A DNA stretch of 64,000 bases from positions 1,426,001-1,490,000 of the forward strand of contig OZ244872.1 in the NCBI GenBank assembly GCA_965221215.1, read 5' to 3'. The notes beneath the pieces are model-generated. The model saw only the letters and a list, made by a program, of their open reading frames with translations. It searched no databases and was not told where the DNA came from. This document shows positions 49,549 through 58,677 of this stretch, in pieces. Source of the stretch: Aldehydirespirator sp965221215. Lineage in GTDB: Bacteria > Actinomycetota > Acidimicrobiia > Acidimicrobiales > Aldehydirespiratoraceae. Position 1 is the stretch's first letter. Every line of letters begins with the position of its first letter. Both the position numbers and the translations under genes were made by a program.

Positions 49549-50013
49549 TCAGGATCCGGCGCCGGCTTCCACGTAAGCCTTCAGCTCGTCGAGCGCGGTG
49601 TGCATGATGCGAGACTCGGCCCGCCGCTTCACGAATCCGGGCAGGGGCACGGCCAGTTCGACGGCCAGCTGGTACGACACCTCAGTGGTGTCGGACTCGC
49701 CGTCGGCCTCGACGAAGGTGTACTCGCCGTCGAGACGGGTGGTGGCGTCGCCCCGCAGCAGCCGCCAGGCCAGCCGCAGCGGATCGGCACCGTAGAAGTA
49801 GCGCAGCGTGTAGGTGGTGGAGCGGCCCATGGCGGTGACCCGATACTCGACGTCGACGGCGTGCCCGTCGCGGTCGCGGGCGATGATCTGGGCCGCCTTG
49901 ACATCGCGGGCCCAGCGGGGATACTGCTCGAAGTCGACCGCCGCGTCGAAGCATCGTTGCGGCGAAGCCATGATCGTGGTGCGCTGTGTTGCCTGATCGA
50001 CCACGTTGGGCAC
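49549..50013 (-). CDS. SRPBCC (polyketide cyclase/START-like) protein
   Basis: 154 aa. MASPQRCFDAAVDFEQYPRWARDVKAA is the usual start of SRPBCC ligand-binding proteins, and TYTLRYFYG and RLDGEYTFVEADGESDTTEVSYQLAVELAVPLPGFVKRRAE follow. It may bind a lipid or aromatic ligand. It lies 32 bp upstream of the glucokinase on the same strand. Confidence 0.85.
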   Translation of the reverse strand: MPNVVDQATQRTTIMASPQRCFDAAVDFEQYPRWARDVKAAQIIARDRDGHAVDVEYRVTAMGRSTTYTLRYFYGADPLRLAWRLLRGDATTRLDGEYTFVEADGESDTTEVSYQLAVELAVPLPGFVKRRAESRIMHTALDELKAYVEAGAGS

Positions 50014-50077
50014 CGCCAGTCGGAGTCCTCAGAAACAGGCACAGCCGGAGTCGCCTGCCGCGCCGCGGACGACACTA

Positions 50078-50102
50078 ACAGCAAGCACACGGATTGCTGT
50101 TC
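50078..50102. other. Hairpin in the gap between SRPBCC and glycosyltransferase genes
   Basis: AACAGCAA and TTGCTGTT are perfect 8-bp arms around 9 nt. It lies upstream of the SRPBCC gene and downstream of the glycosyltransferase. It could be a terminator (no T tract) or an operator. I see nothing else in 50014-50200. Confidence 0.4.
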
Positions 50103-50200
50103 AGACGCCTGCCAGCGGGGCAACCCCGGCGCAACTGGCGACTGCCGCACCGCCAACAGCGCGGCCGGTTGTTCGGATCCCTGGGACCGGCAACCCTCTG

Positions 50201-51325
50201 TCAGCCCGCCATGTCTTGGAGCGCCCGTTGGAGTTGACGGGCGAGGGCGTCGTAAGAGAAGTCGGCCTCGGCCCGCCGTCGCGCCGCGTCGCCCATCTCG
50301 ATGCGGCGCAATGGATCGTCGAGCAGGGCGCCGATGGCCTCGGCTGAGCTCTGGGGTGTGGCCGGGTCGAGCACGAGCCCTGTCACCCCGTCGGCCACCG
50401 CCTCATGGGCGCCGCCGCTGCGACCGGCCACCTGGGGCACGCCCGCTGCGGCCGCCTCCAGGAACACGATGCCGAAGCCCTCTTGCTCCAGACCCCGCCA
50501 GCGGGTGCGGCACAGCATGGCGAACACGTCCGCGCATCCGTAGAGAGCGGCCAGATCGTCGTCGCTGAGGCGCCCGGCCAGCCGCACCGGGGCGCCCGTC
50601 CTGTCGGCCAGCCGGGCGAGGCGGCGCTGGTCGCGTCCTGTGCCGGCGATAACGACTTGCAGGTCGTCGCGGTCGCGGGCCAGCAGGCCGGCCGACCGCA
50701 CCAGCGTGTCCATCCCCTTGCGGGGCACGAGCCTCGACACGCTCACCACCAGGGGAGCCTCGCTCTCCAGCCCCAGCCGACCGCGGGCCTCGACCCGTTC
50801 GGTGGCAGTCAGCGGCCTGAAGCGGTCAGCGTCCACACCGGGCGGGATCACCCATGTGGGCAGCGCACGTCCAACGGCCAGTTCGCACTCTCGCGCCGCG
50901 TAGCCGCCGGCCGCGATCACTCCCGCCGCGCCGCTGAGCACCCGCCGCAGCAGCCGCCGTGTGCCGGGGAGCCGGGCGGGAATAGCCGCCTCGGCACCGT
51001 GAACGATCACCGCGTAGGGAAGGTTGAGGCGAGGCCCGATCAGCCCGGCGGGCAGGGCGGGGTCGAGCACCACCAGATCGACGGCGTGGCGCCGGGCCAG
51101 ACGCCGCACCCTGGAGACGAGGTGCGGCCCCGGCAGCAGCCACGGCTCGCGGGATCGGGAGACGGGGAACCGCTGGGCCGCGTCGAACTCGGCCCCGCCG
51201 CGGTAGGGGGTGGTGTGGACCACCACGTCGTCGGGGGGCAGCCGCCGCCAAAGCTCCCACAGGTAGTTCTGGATGCCTCCCACCTTGGGCGGGAAATCGT
51301 TGGTCACCAGCAGATGCCGGGTCAC
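50201..51325 (-). CDS. GT4-family glycosyltransferase (PimB-like)
   Basis: 374 aa from GTG 51325, overlapping the queG stop as GTGA. LVTNDFPPKVGGIQNYLWEL is the donor/acceptor N-terminal signature, RLVPRKGMDTLVRSAGLL the mid-loop, and EGFGIVFLEAAAAGVPQVAGRSGGAHEAV the C-terminal EX7E donor site. The pattern is that of mannosyltransferases such as PimB, so a role in glycolipid synthesis is likely; the sugar is not certain. Confidence 0.88.
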   Translation of the reverse strand: MTRHLLVTNDFPPKVGGIQNYLWELWRRLPPDDVVVHTTPYRGGAEFDAAQRFPVSRSREPWLLPGPHLVSRVRRLARRHAVDLVVLDPALPAGLIGPRLNLPYAVIVHGAEAAIPARLPGTRRLLRRVLSGAAGVIAAGGYAARECELAVGRALPTWVIPPGVDADRFRPLTATERVEARGRLGLESEAPLVVSVSRLVPRKGMDTLVRSAGLLARDRDDLQVVIAGTGRDQRRLARLADRTGAPVRLAGRLSDDDLAALYGCADVFAMLCRTRWRGLEQEGFGIVFLEAAAAGVPQVAGRSGGAHEAVADGVTGLVLDPATPQSSAEAIGALLDDPLRRIEMGDAARRRAEADFSYDALARQLQRALQDMAG

Positions 51326-52488
51326 GCCGCCACCTGGGTTCTGGGGGGCACGGGGCGCTCCAGTTCGGCCCGCACCATCGGATCGTCTCGCTCTGTCAAG
51401 GCTTCGAGGCCGAGTCCGAGGCGGCGGGCGCACCACACTGCGTGGGCGGCGATGAGCGGGTCGGGGTCGCCCAGGGCCCGATCCACCGCGGCGCGCACCC
51501 GGGGGTCGGAGGGCTCGCCCACGTTGGCCAGCACCACCAGGGCGTTGCGGCGCAGGTAGCGAGGCTGGCGCCGCGGTATGTACCAGCGCCCGTAGGCAGC
51601 CATCAGCTCGTCGTCGGTGGCCTCGAGAAGGTCCAGCACCGGCACCCACGGCTGCAAGCTCTCGGGTGATCTGCCCGCTCGGGCCACGGCCTCGCCCGTA
51701 TGGGCCGGATCCGCTCGCCTATCCGCTCGGCCTCTGAGTTGCACCCGGTTGGGCGGACACACCTCGGAGCAGTCGTCGCAGCCATAGATGCGGCCGGACA
51801 GCGCGACCCGGTGGTCGGGGTCGAACACGCCGTCGGCCTGCACCAGCCAGGCCAGGCAGCGGCGGGCGTCCACCGTTCCGGGGGCGACGATGGCCCCGGT
51901 CGGGCAGCCGTCCAGACAGCGCCTACAGGACCCGCAGCCGTCGGGCACCGGCGCCGGATCGGCCGACACGAGCGCCGCGTCGGTCACCACCGCCCCCAAC
52001 ACCACCAGGCTGCCCGCTCCGGGCACCAGCAGGTTGGAGTTCTTGCCCCACCAGCCGATGCCAGCCCGATGGGCGGCGGCCCGGTCGACGAGGCCGTTGT
52101 CGTCGGCCGAAACCACCGCTCGCCAGCTCTCGCTCCGCAGCGCCTCGGCAATGGCGTCGAGGGCGGTCCGCAGCGGGGTGTAGTAGTCGGCCCGGGCGTA
52201 GGCGGCCACCCGGGCGTAGGGGCTGTCATCGTCGGGCCGGTCGCAGGGTGCGGCGTCGAAGGTGAGGGCTCCCACGACGAGAGAGGCTGCACCGGGCAGC
52301 ATCCGGGCCGGATCGGTGGAGCGGGCCGGGTTGCGGTAGGTGAACTGCATCCCGGCGTGGAGCCCGGCCTGCTTGCGCTCACGCAGGATGCGGGCAGTGT
52401 CGGTGAACGGCTCGGCCAGGCAGAACCCCACCGCGTGCAGACCGGCCCGTCGACCAATGTCGGCCAAGACGGCCGGATCGAGGCTCAT
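51322..52488 (-). CDS. queG: Epoxyqueuosine reductase with a repeat-encoded insertion
   Basis: 388 aa from ATG 52488. GIGWWGKNSNLLVPGAGS is the cobalamin/substrate region, CGSCRRCLDGCPTGA and CDDCSEVCPPN bind two [4Fe-4S] clusters, and RWYIPRRQPRYLRRNALVVLANVG is a HEAT-like C-terminal repeat. It performs the last step of queuosine tRNA modification. Right after CPPNRVQ, 21 codons (RGRADRRADPAHTGEAVARA plus one) are encoded by a copy of the dispersed repeat (51673-51735) that keeps the frame open. All expected cysteines are present, so the enzyme may still work. Confidence 0.9.
   Translation of the reverse strand: MSLDPAVLADIGRRAGLHAVGFCLAEPFTDTARILRERKQAGLHAGMQFTYRNPARSTDPARMLPGAASLVVGALTFDAAPCDRPDDDSPYARVAAYARADYYTPLRTALDAIAEALRSESWRAVVSADDNGLVDRAAAHRAGIGWWGKNSNLLVPGAGSLVVLGAVVTDAALVSADPAPVPDGCGSCRRCLDGCPTGAIVAPGTVDARRCLAWLVQADGVFDPDHRVALSGRIYGCDDCSEVCPPNRVQLRGRADRRADPAHTGEAVARAGRSPESLQPWVPVLDLLEATDDELMAAYGRWYIPRRQPRYLRRNALVVLANVGEPSDPRVRAAVDRALGDPDPLIAAHAVWCARRLGLGLEALTERDDPMVRAELERPVPPRTQVAA
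51673..51735 (+). repeat. Dispersed repeat inside queG (copy 10)
   Basis: A 63-bp piece from GCCCGCTCGGGCCACGG to GCTCGGCCTCT. Compared with the consensus, TATTCGCTCGG has become TATCCGCTCGG and the ATTCCCGCTC half is missing. 63 bp is a multiple of three. It lies in frame within the coding sequence. Confidence 0.9.
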
Positions 52489-52565
52489 CTGGCCAAGGCG
52501 GCGGCCGCGGCCCGCGGTGGGCGCTGGTTCACGAGGAGCATCGGGCTCATCGGGCCGCGGGCTTG

Positions 52566-52681
52566 TTCCCACTTATGTTCGCCGCGCGCCCCGCGCCACC
52601 CGAAACACAGCATCCAGCCCACAGCCTCGCTGAAGGCCTCACCGACGTGTACATGAGTCGCCGCCTAGCCGCTCGGCCTCT
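52566..52681 (+). repeat. Dispersed repeat, diverged alternative-loop type (copy 11)
   Basis: TTCCCACTTATGTTCGC through CAGCCCACAGCCTCGC to GCTCGGCCTCT. It fills the gap between queG and trpD, and its right end encodes the last codons of trpD. Confidence 0.75.
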
Positions 52682-53705
52682 GGGTCACCTCGTCGAACTT
52701 CTGCGCGGCCCGCCCGTCGTCAATGGCGGCTCCGGCCGCTTCCACACCCTCGGCGAGGCCATCCGCGATGCCCGCGGCCACTAGCGCAGCGGCTGCGTTG
52801 AACACCACCACATCGCGCCGCGGACCGGGCTCGCCCCCCAGGATGCCCGACAGGATCCTGGCGTTGTCGACCGGGTCACCGCCCCGCAGTTCGTCGGGGG
52901 TGGCAGCGGCCAGCCCAACGTCGGAGGCGTCAACGCGGTATTCGGTCACCTTGCCCTCGTTCAGGTCGACCACCAGATTCGGGCCGGTGGTGGTGAACTC
53001 GTCGAAGCGGCCGTCGCCGTGCACCACCATTGAGCGAACCGAGCCGGTGGCCTGCAGCACCGCGGCCATGGTGGGGGCGAGCGATGCCTCCAGCACGCCG
53101 AGGACCTGGCGGCTGACGTGGCCGGGGTGCGACAGCGGGCCCAGCAAGTTGAACACCGTGGATATGCCGACCTGGGTGCGTACCCCGGCGACATGGCGCA
53201 TGGCGGGGTGGAACGTCTTGGCGAAGGCGAAGCCCAGGCCGGTGGCGCGCACCGTCTCGGCCACCTGCTCGGGCGAGGCGCCGATGGGCACCCCGACTGC
53301 CTCCAGCAGGTCGAAACTGCCCGAGGTGGACGAGGCTCTCACGCTGCCGTGCTTGCAGACCGTCGCCCCGGCGCCGGCGGCCACGAAGCAGGCCATCGTC
53401 GAGATGTTGAGCGCGTGGGCCTTGCGGCCCGAGGTTCCGCCCGTGCCCACGATGTCGATGGCGTGGGCGGGAATGTCCAGCGGGGTGGCCGCGTCGCGCA
53501 TGGCGTTGACCAGGCCGAGCAGCTCCCCCACCGCCGGTCCCTTGAGCCGCAGGGCGACGATGAAGGCGGCCACCTGCGCGTCGGTCGCCTCGCCGGCCAA
53601 GACCGACCCGAGAGCAGCCCGGGCCTCGCCGGGTCCGATATCTCGGCCCGCCGCCAGCGTTGCCAGCACGCCGGGCCATCCGCCGTAGTCGTCGAGCCCG
53701 CTCAT
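52665..53705 (-). CDS. trpD: Anthranilate phosphoribosyltransferase, divergent
   Basis: 346 aa. VGTGGTSGRKAHALNIST matches the PRPP loop, in which the usual GTGGD has Thr for Asp; CKHGSVRASSTSGSFDLLEAVG corresponds to KHGNRAxSSxxGSADVLEALG. GRFDEFTTTGPN keeps the Mg-binding DE pair. It transfers phosphoribose to anthranilate in tryptophan synthesis; no other trp gene is near. The last residues TQRPSG and the stop are encoded by the dispersed repeat. The departures leave some doubt about substrate. Confidence 0.85.
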   Translation of the reverse strand: MSGLDDYGGWPGVLATLAAGRDIGPGEARAALGSVLAGEATDAQVAAFIVALRLKGPAVGELLGLVNAMRDAATPLDIPAHAIDIVGTGGTSGRKAHALNISTMACFVAAGAGATVCKHGSVRASSTSGSFDLLEAVGVPIGASPEQVAETVRATGLGFAFAKTFHPAMRHVAGVRTQVGISTVFNLLGPLSHPGHVSRQVLGVLEASLAPTMAAVLQATGSVRSMVVHGDGRFDEFTTTGPNLVVDLNEGKVTEYRVDASDVGLAAATPDELRGGDPVDNARILSGILGGEPGPRRDVVVFNAAAALVAAGIADGLAEGVEAAGAAIDDGRAAQKFDEVTQRPSG

Positions 53706-53771
53706 GATGCTGTCGCCATGGTTCCCTCCGAAGCCGGAGTCCGCGCTGTCGCGTCGAGGCCTCAGGCTAAC

Positions 53772-53777
53772 TAGCCT
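53772..53777 (+). promoter_or_regulatory. -10 hexamer of rnpB
   Basis: TAGCCT ends 6 nt before the predicted 5' end of RNase P RNA (53784). Confidence 0.45.
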
Positions 53778-53783
53778 TGCAGC

Positions 53784-54138
<355 letters not shown>

Positions 54139-54260
54139 ACCCCTCGGAGATGCATCGCCTGCGGCGGTCAGCGCCGGGTAGGCCCCGTGTCGCACCCCTG
54201 CCATAGCTTGTCACCTCGACGACCGAGCGCTGCGAGGCGCCGAAATGCGAGGGACACCAA

Positions 54261-56990
54261 ATGGCGAAGCTGACACGAATCCTGCGAAGCACCGGCCCCG
54301 TGTCGGAGACCGTCGCCAACACGATTTTCGAGTTGCTGATCCCAATAGTCGAGAGGTCGCCCCGTGCCGACGACGCGGTTGACACGGCAGCGGACGTAAT
54401 CCGTCGTTGCCAACTCAGCGAAGATCGGCCGCTCGCGCATGTGCTCGACTGGTGGTTCGTCGCCACCACCGGCAGACCTTCAGCCAACGGCGGCACGCAT
54501 TTGCTGCCAGAGTCGCTCGACGAACATGTCAGGACTCCGATGGCGGCCGTGGCCCAACTCTCGATCACAGTGCCAGCCGCGGAATGGCTGGACAAGCAGC
54601 GCCAACTCGATTCAAGGCTCAAGCAACTCGATGACGTCCTGTCACTCGACAGATATGGCGCGGTGAAGCTGCCCGGCGAGAGAGTGGCCTGGCGATGGTT
54701 CGTCGAACAGTGGCGGTCCGCGACCGATGCGCTAAGCAACGGGAGCAGGGCGCAAATCGCCGAACTGGACTGGAAGCGTCTCGATGCAGAACTTCGCTCA
54801 AGCGGCGTCGAAGCAGGCAGCAGGCGGCTCCGAGAGATGCAAAAGCGATGCGGCAAGGCGGACGAGCGGCTGCGCGGCATTGTGCAGATCCAACACGATG
54901 TCGAGCCATGGACAAAGCGGCGCGTCCCTGCGCTGATCAGCGAAGTTCCCAACAGTGTCAAGCACGCCGTCGGACCTTTGGCCGAAGCGCTGCTGCGACC
55001 AATTCTCAGCGTCTCGGCTGCTCCCGAAGTGGATGATGATGCCGTCGCAGCCGACCTTGAGGCAGCGGCCAGAGGCGGTGACAGACGAGGTCGCTACCGG
55101 CTGGCCCGAGTAGTGGGTGCCTGGTGTGAGGAGACTGGCAAACGGATTCCGGCACTCGAAGAGGAGCTTCAGCGACACCGCTTGCTGGTCGAGGCCCTTG
55201 ATCTTCTCGGGGCCAAGCCTGAAGTGTCTGATGATGACATCGACGAGGTCAGACTCGGGATACTCGACGATGATGTCGATACCGCCGAGACTGCACTGGC
55301 GAGACTGCGCGATGCAGTCGAGCGAACCGAGCGCTCCGAGCAGGCACGCGCCCAGTTTGAGGGACTGCGCCGCAAGCTTGATGAGTCTGTGCTCGTCAGC
55401 GACTCGGCCTGGAAGAAGCGACTGGATGACCTACGCGCTCGGATGGGGACAGGCGACCCCAGCGAACTCAGAGCCGAGATAGGGGCAGCCCAAAGGAGCT
55501 TGAACGAGGCGCTTGACAAGATGGTCGAAGACCAGCAGGAAGACCTTCGCGAGTTGACCGAGCCGCTCAAGATTCTCGGAGCTCCAGATTCCCAGGTGCG
55601 CGATTTCGAGCGCAGGATCAACGCTTTGGAACAGCGCCGCGGCCGGGGTGCGAGCGGGCTCAAGTCCGAACTCGAGAAAGCGCTGTCAGGACTCCGTTCT
55701 CAACGCCGCAGCGACCTTCTGGACACCCTCGCGGAGATCGACCGAGTCCTGACCACCGAGCGGGACGACTTCAGTGACGACGACTTGGGCCTCTTCTTGA
55801 ACCGCCGCTCTGAGATCGAGGCTCTGCCGCAGACCGACGGCACCGGCGACCGCGATCTTGCCGAAGCGCGCGAGGTCGCCGACGACTTGCTGCGCGAGGT
55901 TGAGGACCAACGGATCCACCGGTGGCGAGCCGAAGACGGCGAGGGCGCGCTGTTGGGGCACATTCTGGAGTCGTGCCGTGGTGTACTAGATTTTGACCCC
56001 CTGGATGTGAAGCGACTCTATGTGTCGCTCAAGACTAGGCCATTCGCCATCCTGGCTGGTCTCACCGGATCAGGCAAGAGTTCGTTGACGCGAACGTTTG
56101 CTGCTGCCCTCGGCGCGACCACCGCCAACCAGCGCTTTCGACGCGTGGCTGTGCGCCCCGACTGGATCGATCAGAGCGAGGTCCTCGGGTACGTGAGCCC
56201 GGTTTCGAACCATTTCGTTCCTGGTTGGCTGTCGGAGACCATGCGCGACTGCGAGCGCGACTCCGGCAGGCTGCACTTCATTCTGTTAGACGAGATGAAC
56301 CTCGCCCCTATCGAGCAGTACCTCGCGGAGTGGCTGTCGGCGCTTGAGGAGGCTCGCTCGGGCAGCGAGGACGTGCGCCTGCGGCTGTACTCTCCCGACT
56401 TAGAACCGAAGAACCGAGACGACTGGTCGCCGGAGATGGCCCTGCCCGACAATCTCGTGATCGTGGGGACGGTCAATGTGGACGAGACCACTCGTCCGCT
56501 TTCCGAGCGGGTGCTCGACCGAGCCAACGTGCTGCTCCTCAACGTCGATATCTCCAACAGCCACCACGAGTCTGCTGGCTCACCGCCCCCGCCGTGGCAT
56601 GTCGGCATGGAGGAATGGACGGATATCTGTGCCACCGAGCCGAGCGACATTCACCATCCGTTCTTGGTCGAGGTCGCCCACATTCTGCGCGAGTCCAATA
56701 TCGGGGTGGGCCTGCGGGCCCACTTGGAGTTGGAACGCTTTGTCGCCAACGCCGAGCAGATACTCGATCCGGAGACGGCGCTCGACTGGGGGATCGTGCA
56801 GCGCATCATCCCCAAGATTCGAGGCTTCAAGAGTCACCTCACCGACACGCTTGGCGAACTGCTAGAGGAATTCGAGACCGTTGGGGCTGAACAGTCGGCT
56901 TCGATAGTCCGTCGTTGGCTCGATGAGCGGGTGTCCGACGACGAGTTCCTAGACGGTACCGATCCACGGCTCGCTCTAGCGCGCATCTGA
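54261..56990 (+). CDS. McrB-like AAA+ NTPase with long coiled-coil N-terminus
   Basis: 909 aa. The first 580 residues are helical and charged, with coiled coil around 340-540. The AAA+ motor follows: Walker A GLTGSGKSSL (about 600-609), Walker B LHFILLDEMNLAP (about 671-683) and NLVIVGTVNVDETTRPLSERVLDRA as sensor 1 and arginine finger. LDEMNLAPIEQY is typical of McrB-type NTPases. Two bases separate it from the nuclease gene at 56993. Together they make a McrBC/LlaJI-like modification-dependent or phage-triggered restriction system. Codon and base use look less GC-rich than neighbours, suggesting acquisition next to rnpB. Confidence 0.83.
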   Translation: MAKLTRILRSTGPVSETVANTIFELLIPIVERSPRADDAVDTAADVIRRCQLSEDRPLAHVLDWWFVATTGRPSANGGTHLLPESLDEHVRTPMAAVAQLSITVPAAEWLDKQRQLDSRLKQLDDVLSLDRYGAVKLPGERVAWRWFVEQWRSATDALSNGSRAQIAELDWKRLDAELRSSGVEAGSRRLREMQKRCGKADERLRGIVQIQHDVEPWTKRRVPALISEVPNSVKHAVGPLAEALLRPILSVSAAPEVDDDAVAADLEAAARGGDRRGRYRLARVVGAWCEETGKRIPALEEELQRHRLLVEALDLLGAKPEVSDDDIDEVRLGILDDDVDTAETALARLRDAVERTERSEQARAQFEGLRRKLDESVLVSDSAWKKRLDDLRARMGTGDPSELRAEIGAAQRSLNEALDKMVEDQQEDLRELTEPLKILGAPDSQVRDFERRINALEQRRGRGASGLKSELEKALSGLRSQRRSDLLDTLAEIDRVLTTERDDFSDDDLGLFLNRRSEIEALPQTDGTGDRDLAEAREVADDLLREVEDQRIHRWRAEDGEGALLGHILESCRGVLDFDPLDVKRLYVSLKTRPFAILAGLTGSGKSSLTRTFAAALGATTANQRFRRVAVRPDWIDQSEVLGYVSPVSNHFVPGWLSETMRDCERDSGRLHFILLDEMNLAPIEQYLAEWLSALEEARSGSEDVRLRLYSPDLEPKNRDDWSPEMALPDNLVIVGTVNVDETTRPLSERVLDRANVLLLNVDISNSHHESAGSPPPPWHVGMEEWTDICATEPSDIHHPFLVEVAHILRESNIGVGLRAHLELERFVANAEQILDPETALDWGIVQRIIPKIRGFKSHLTDTLGELLEEFETVGAEQSASIVRRWLDERVSDDEFLDGTDPRLALARI

Positions 56991-56992
56991 CG

Positions 56993-58384
56993 ATGTCAAG
57001 AGTTGAGGTCCAGGTTGGGCGGGCTTGGCAGCTACTGGCATCCGATAGCGGCTCGCCACAGGTTCCTGAGTCTGGCTCGCTTCAGCTCCGGGGTTTCGAC
57101 AGCGGCGAGACGGTCATGCTGGGCCCGCTGCCGTACTGCGCTGACGCAGACGGCTGCCTGAACCTACGGCTGAGCTCCGAAGACAGGGTCCGCGGACATG
57201 TCGGACTCATCGAGGTGCGGCGCGGATCGGGCGCGACGATAGGCGAGATCGAGGTCGTGCCCGACAAGATGAGCGCGTCGGCCTACGAGTTGCTGCGGGT
57301 CGATCTGGAACGGACCTGGGCGGGACTGCTCTTCGATCCCAACGGGGTAGGCAAACTTCGCGGTGCGCTGCCGTCTCCGATCGAGCTGTGGCGGGCGCTC
57401 GAGCAGCCACTGCGCGACATCGCCGCTGAGCCGAGATCGGTGATAGCCAGTCGTGAAGGCGCGCGAAGGCTGGAATCAGTGCGTCGACCCTGCGAGCTGA
57501 CCGCCGGTGTGGTTCGAGCCTCCCGGCTAGATCGGGCCGGCCGCAGCCGCGTCCTGGCCCGAGACGTCACCATCCCCGAGAATGCGCTAGTCACCGAGAC
57601 TCTGAGGCGCTTGGTCTTCTACGCGCGCCGTAGGACCGACGGATTCGAGGTTGCCACCCGTGCCAGCCGACTTCTGCGCTCGAAGCCGTTCGCGTCGTGC
57701 GCCGCACCTCACCGGGGCATGGAGGCCTCCCGGCTACGGACGTTGCATGACCCGCGTTACCGCAGGGTTGACCAGGTGCGGCGAGTTCTGGAACAGCCCG
57801 AGGCTCACGCCACCGAGGGTCCTGGCGAAATCCGGCTCGGCGTGAAGGCGATGCCCAGGCTGTACGAGTACTGGGTCTACTTGCGGGTGCTGGAGGCTTG
57901 CCGCGAGAGCTACGGCCTGCCCCTCGAACCTGGATTCGCGGTTCTGGGCACGCGTAGCCGGTCGGGCACTGTCCGGTTGGGGATTCCCTCGGGAGCGGAG
58001 GTTGAGTTCCCCGGTGGGATCTTTGCTTCGTTCGAGCCGCGGATCACTTCAAGCGGGCAGGGATGGCAGGGCCTCGAGAACGTCCCTCACCCATACCGAC
58101 GCCTAGCACAAGACCTGATTACTCCTGATGTGGTGGTCCTGCGCCGCGAGCCTGAGCCAGCGCTGGTGGCGTTCGATGCGAAGTATGTGGGAAGGCACTG
58201 GGTCGATTATGAGGCGGCAAAGATCCACGCCCGCTACTCGCGCGTCCGGCTTCACGGCGTCCCCGTGGTACGCAATGTGCTGGCCGCTCATCCGCATCGA
58301 GGCAAGGACGCCCAGTGGGCCGGATACGGATCGGTAACGATGATCCCGGGCGAAGCCGCCGATCTGAGCGCCGTCCTCCCGTAG
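56993..58384 (+). CDS. McrC-like DUF2357/DUF524 protein with PD-(D/E)XK nuclease
   Basis: 463 aa. The N-terminal half is beta-rich DUF2357-like. The C-terminal half shows KAMPRLYEYWVYLRVLEAC, typical of DUF524, and then the nuclease motif TPDVVVL (about 374-380) with ALVAFDAKY (about 391-399), giving the D and DxK residues. It is the likely cutting subunit for the McrB-like motor upstream. No modification methylase is adjacent, consistent with a type IV mode. Confidence 0.8.
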   Translation: MSRVEVQVGRAWQLLASDSGSPQVPESGSLQLRGFDSGETVMLGPLPYCADADGCLNLRLSSEDRVRGHVGLIEVRRGSGATIGEIEVVPDKMSASAYELLRVDLERTWAGLLFDPNGVGKLRGALPSPIELWRALEQPLRDIAAEPRSVIASREGARRLESVRRPCELTAGVVRASRLDRAGRSRVLARDVTIPENALVTETLRRLVFYARRRTDGFEVATRASRLLRSKPFASCAAPHRGMEASRLRTLHDPRYRRVDQVRRVLEQPEAHATEGPGEIRLGVKAMPRLYEYWVYLRVLEACRESYGLPLEPGFAVLGTRSRSGTVRLGIPSGAEVEFPGGIFASFEPRITSSGQGWQGLENVPHPYRRLAQDLITPDVVVLRREPEPALVAFDAKYVGRHWVDYEAAKIHARYSRVRLHGVPVVRNVLAAHPHRGKDAQWAGYGSVTMIPGEAADLSAVLP

Positions 58385-58540
58385 CACTCTGATCATCTCG
58401 ACCGACACCAGCCCTAGCAGCCCGACCCTGATTCCGGCTCGGCCGATGCGGCTCACGTCCCCGGCCGTTATGTGATCGTGGAGCGTGGATGCCTTTGAGT
58501 GGTCCCGGTTCGGGAGGGCGCTGCTCGGTGTTCTGGGCTA

Positions 58541-58677
58541 AGAGCGAGCGCAAATGGGTGAGAGTCTGTTGTGTCGCAAGGGTGCCTTTCCCGCTCTTGT
58601 TCGCTGCGCTCACGGGCCGCTCGGGCCACGGCCTCGCCCGTATGAACCGGATTCGCTCACCTATTCGCTCGGCCTCT
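58541..58677 (+). repeat. Dispersed repeat, full-length copy (copy 12)
   Basis: 137 bp from AGAGCGAGCGCAAATGGGTG to GCTCGGCCTCT. Its right end encodes the last five codons and stop of the DUF222-HNH gene that ends at 58661. 58385-58540 holds no gene that I can see. Confidence 0.9.
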
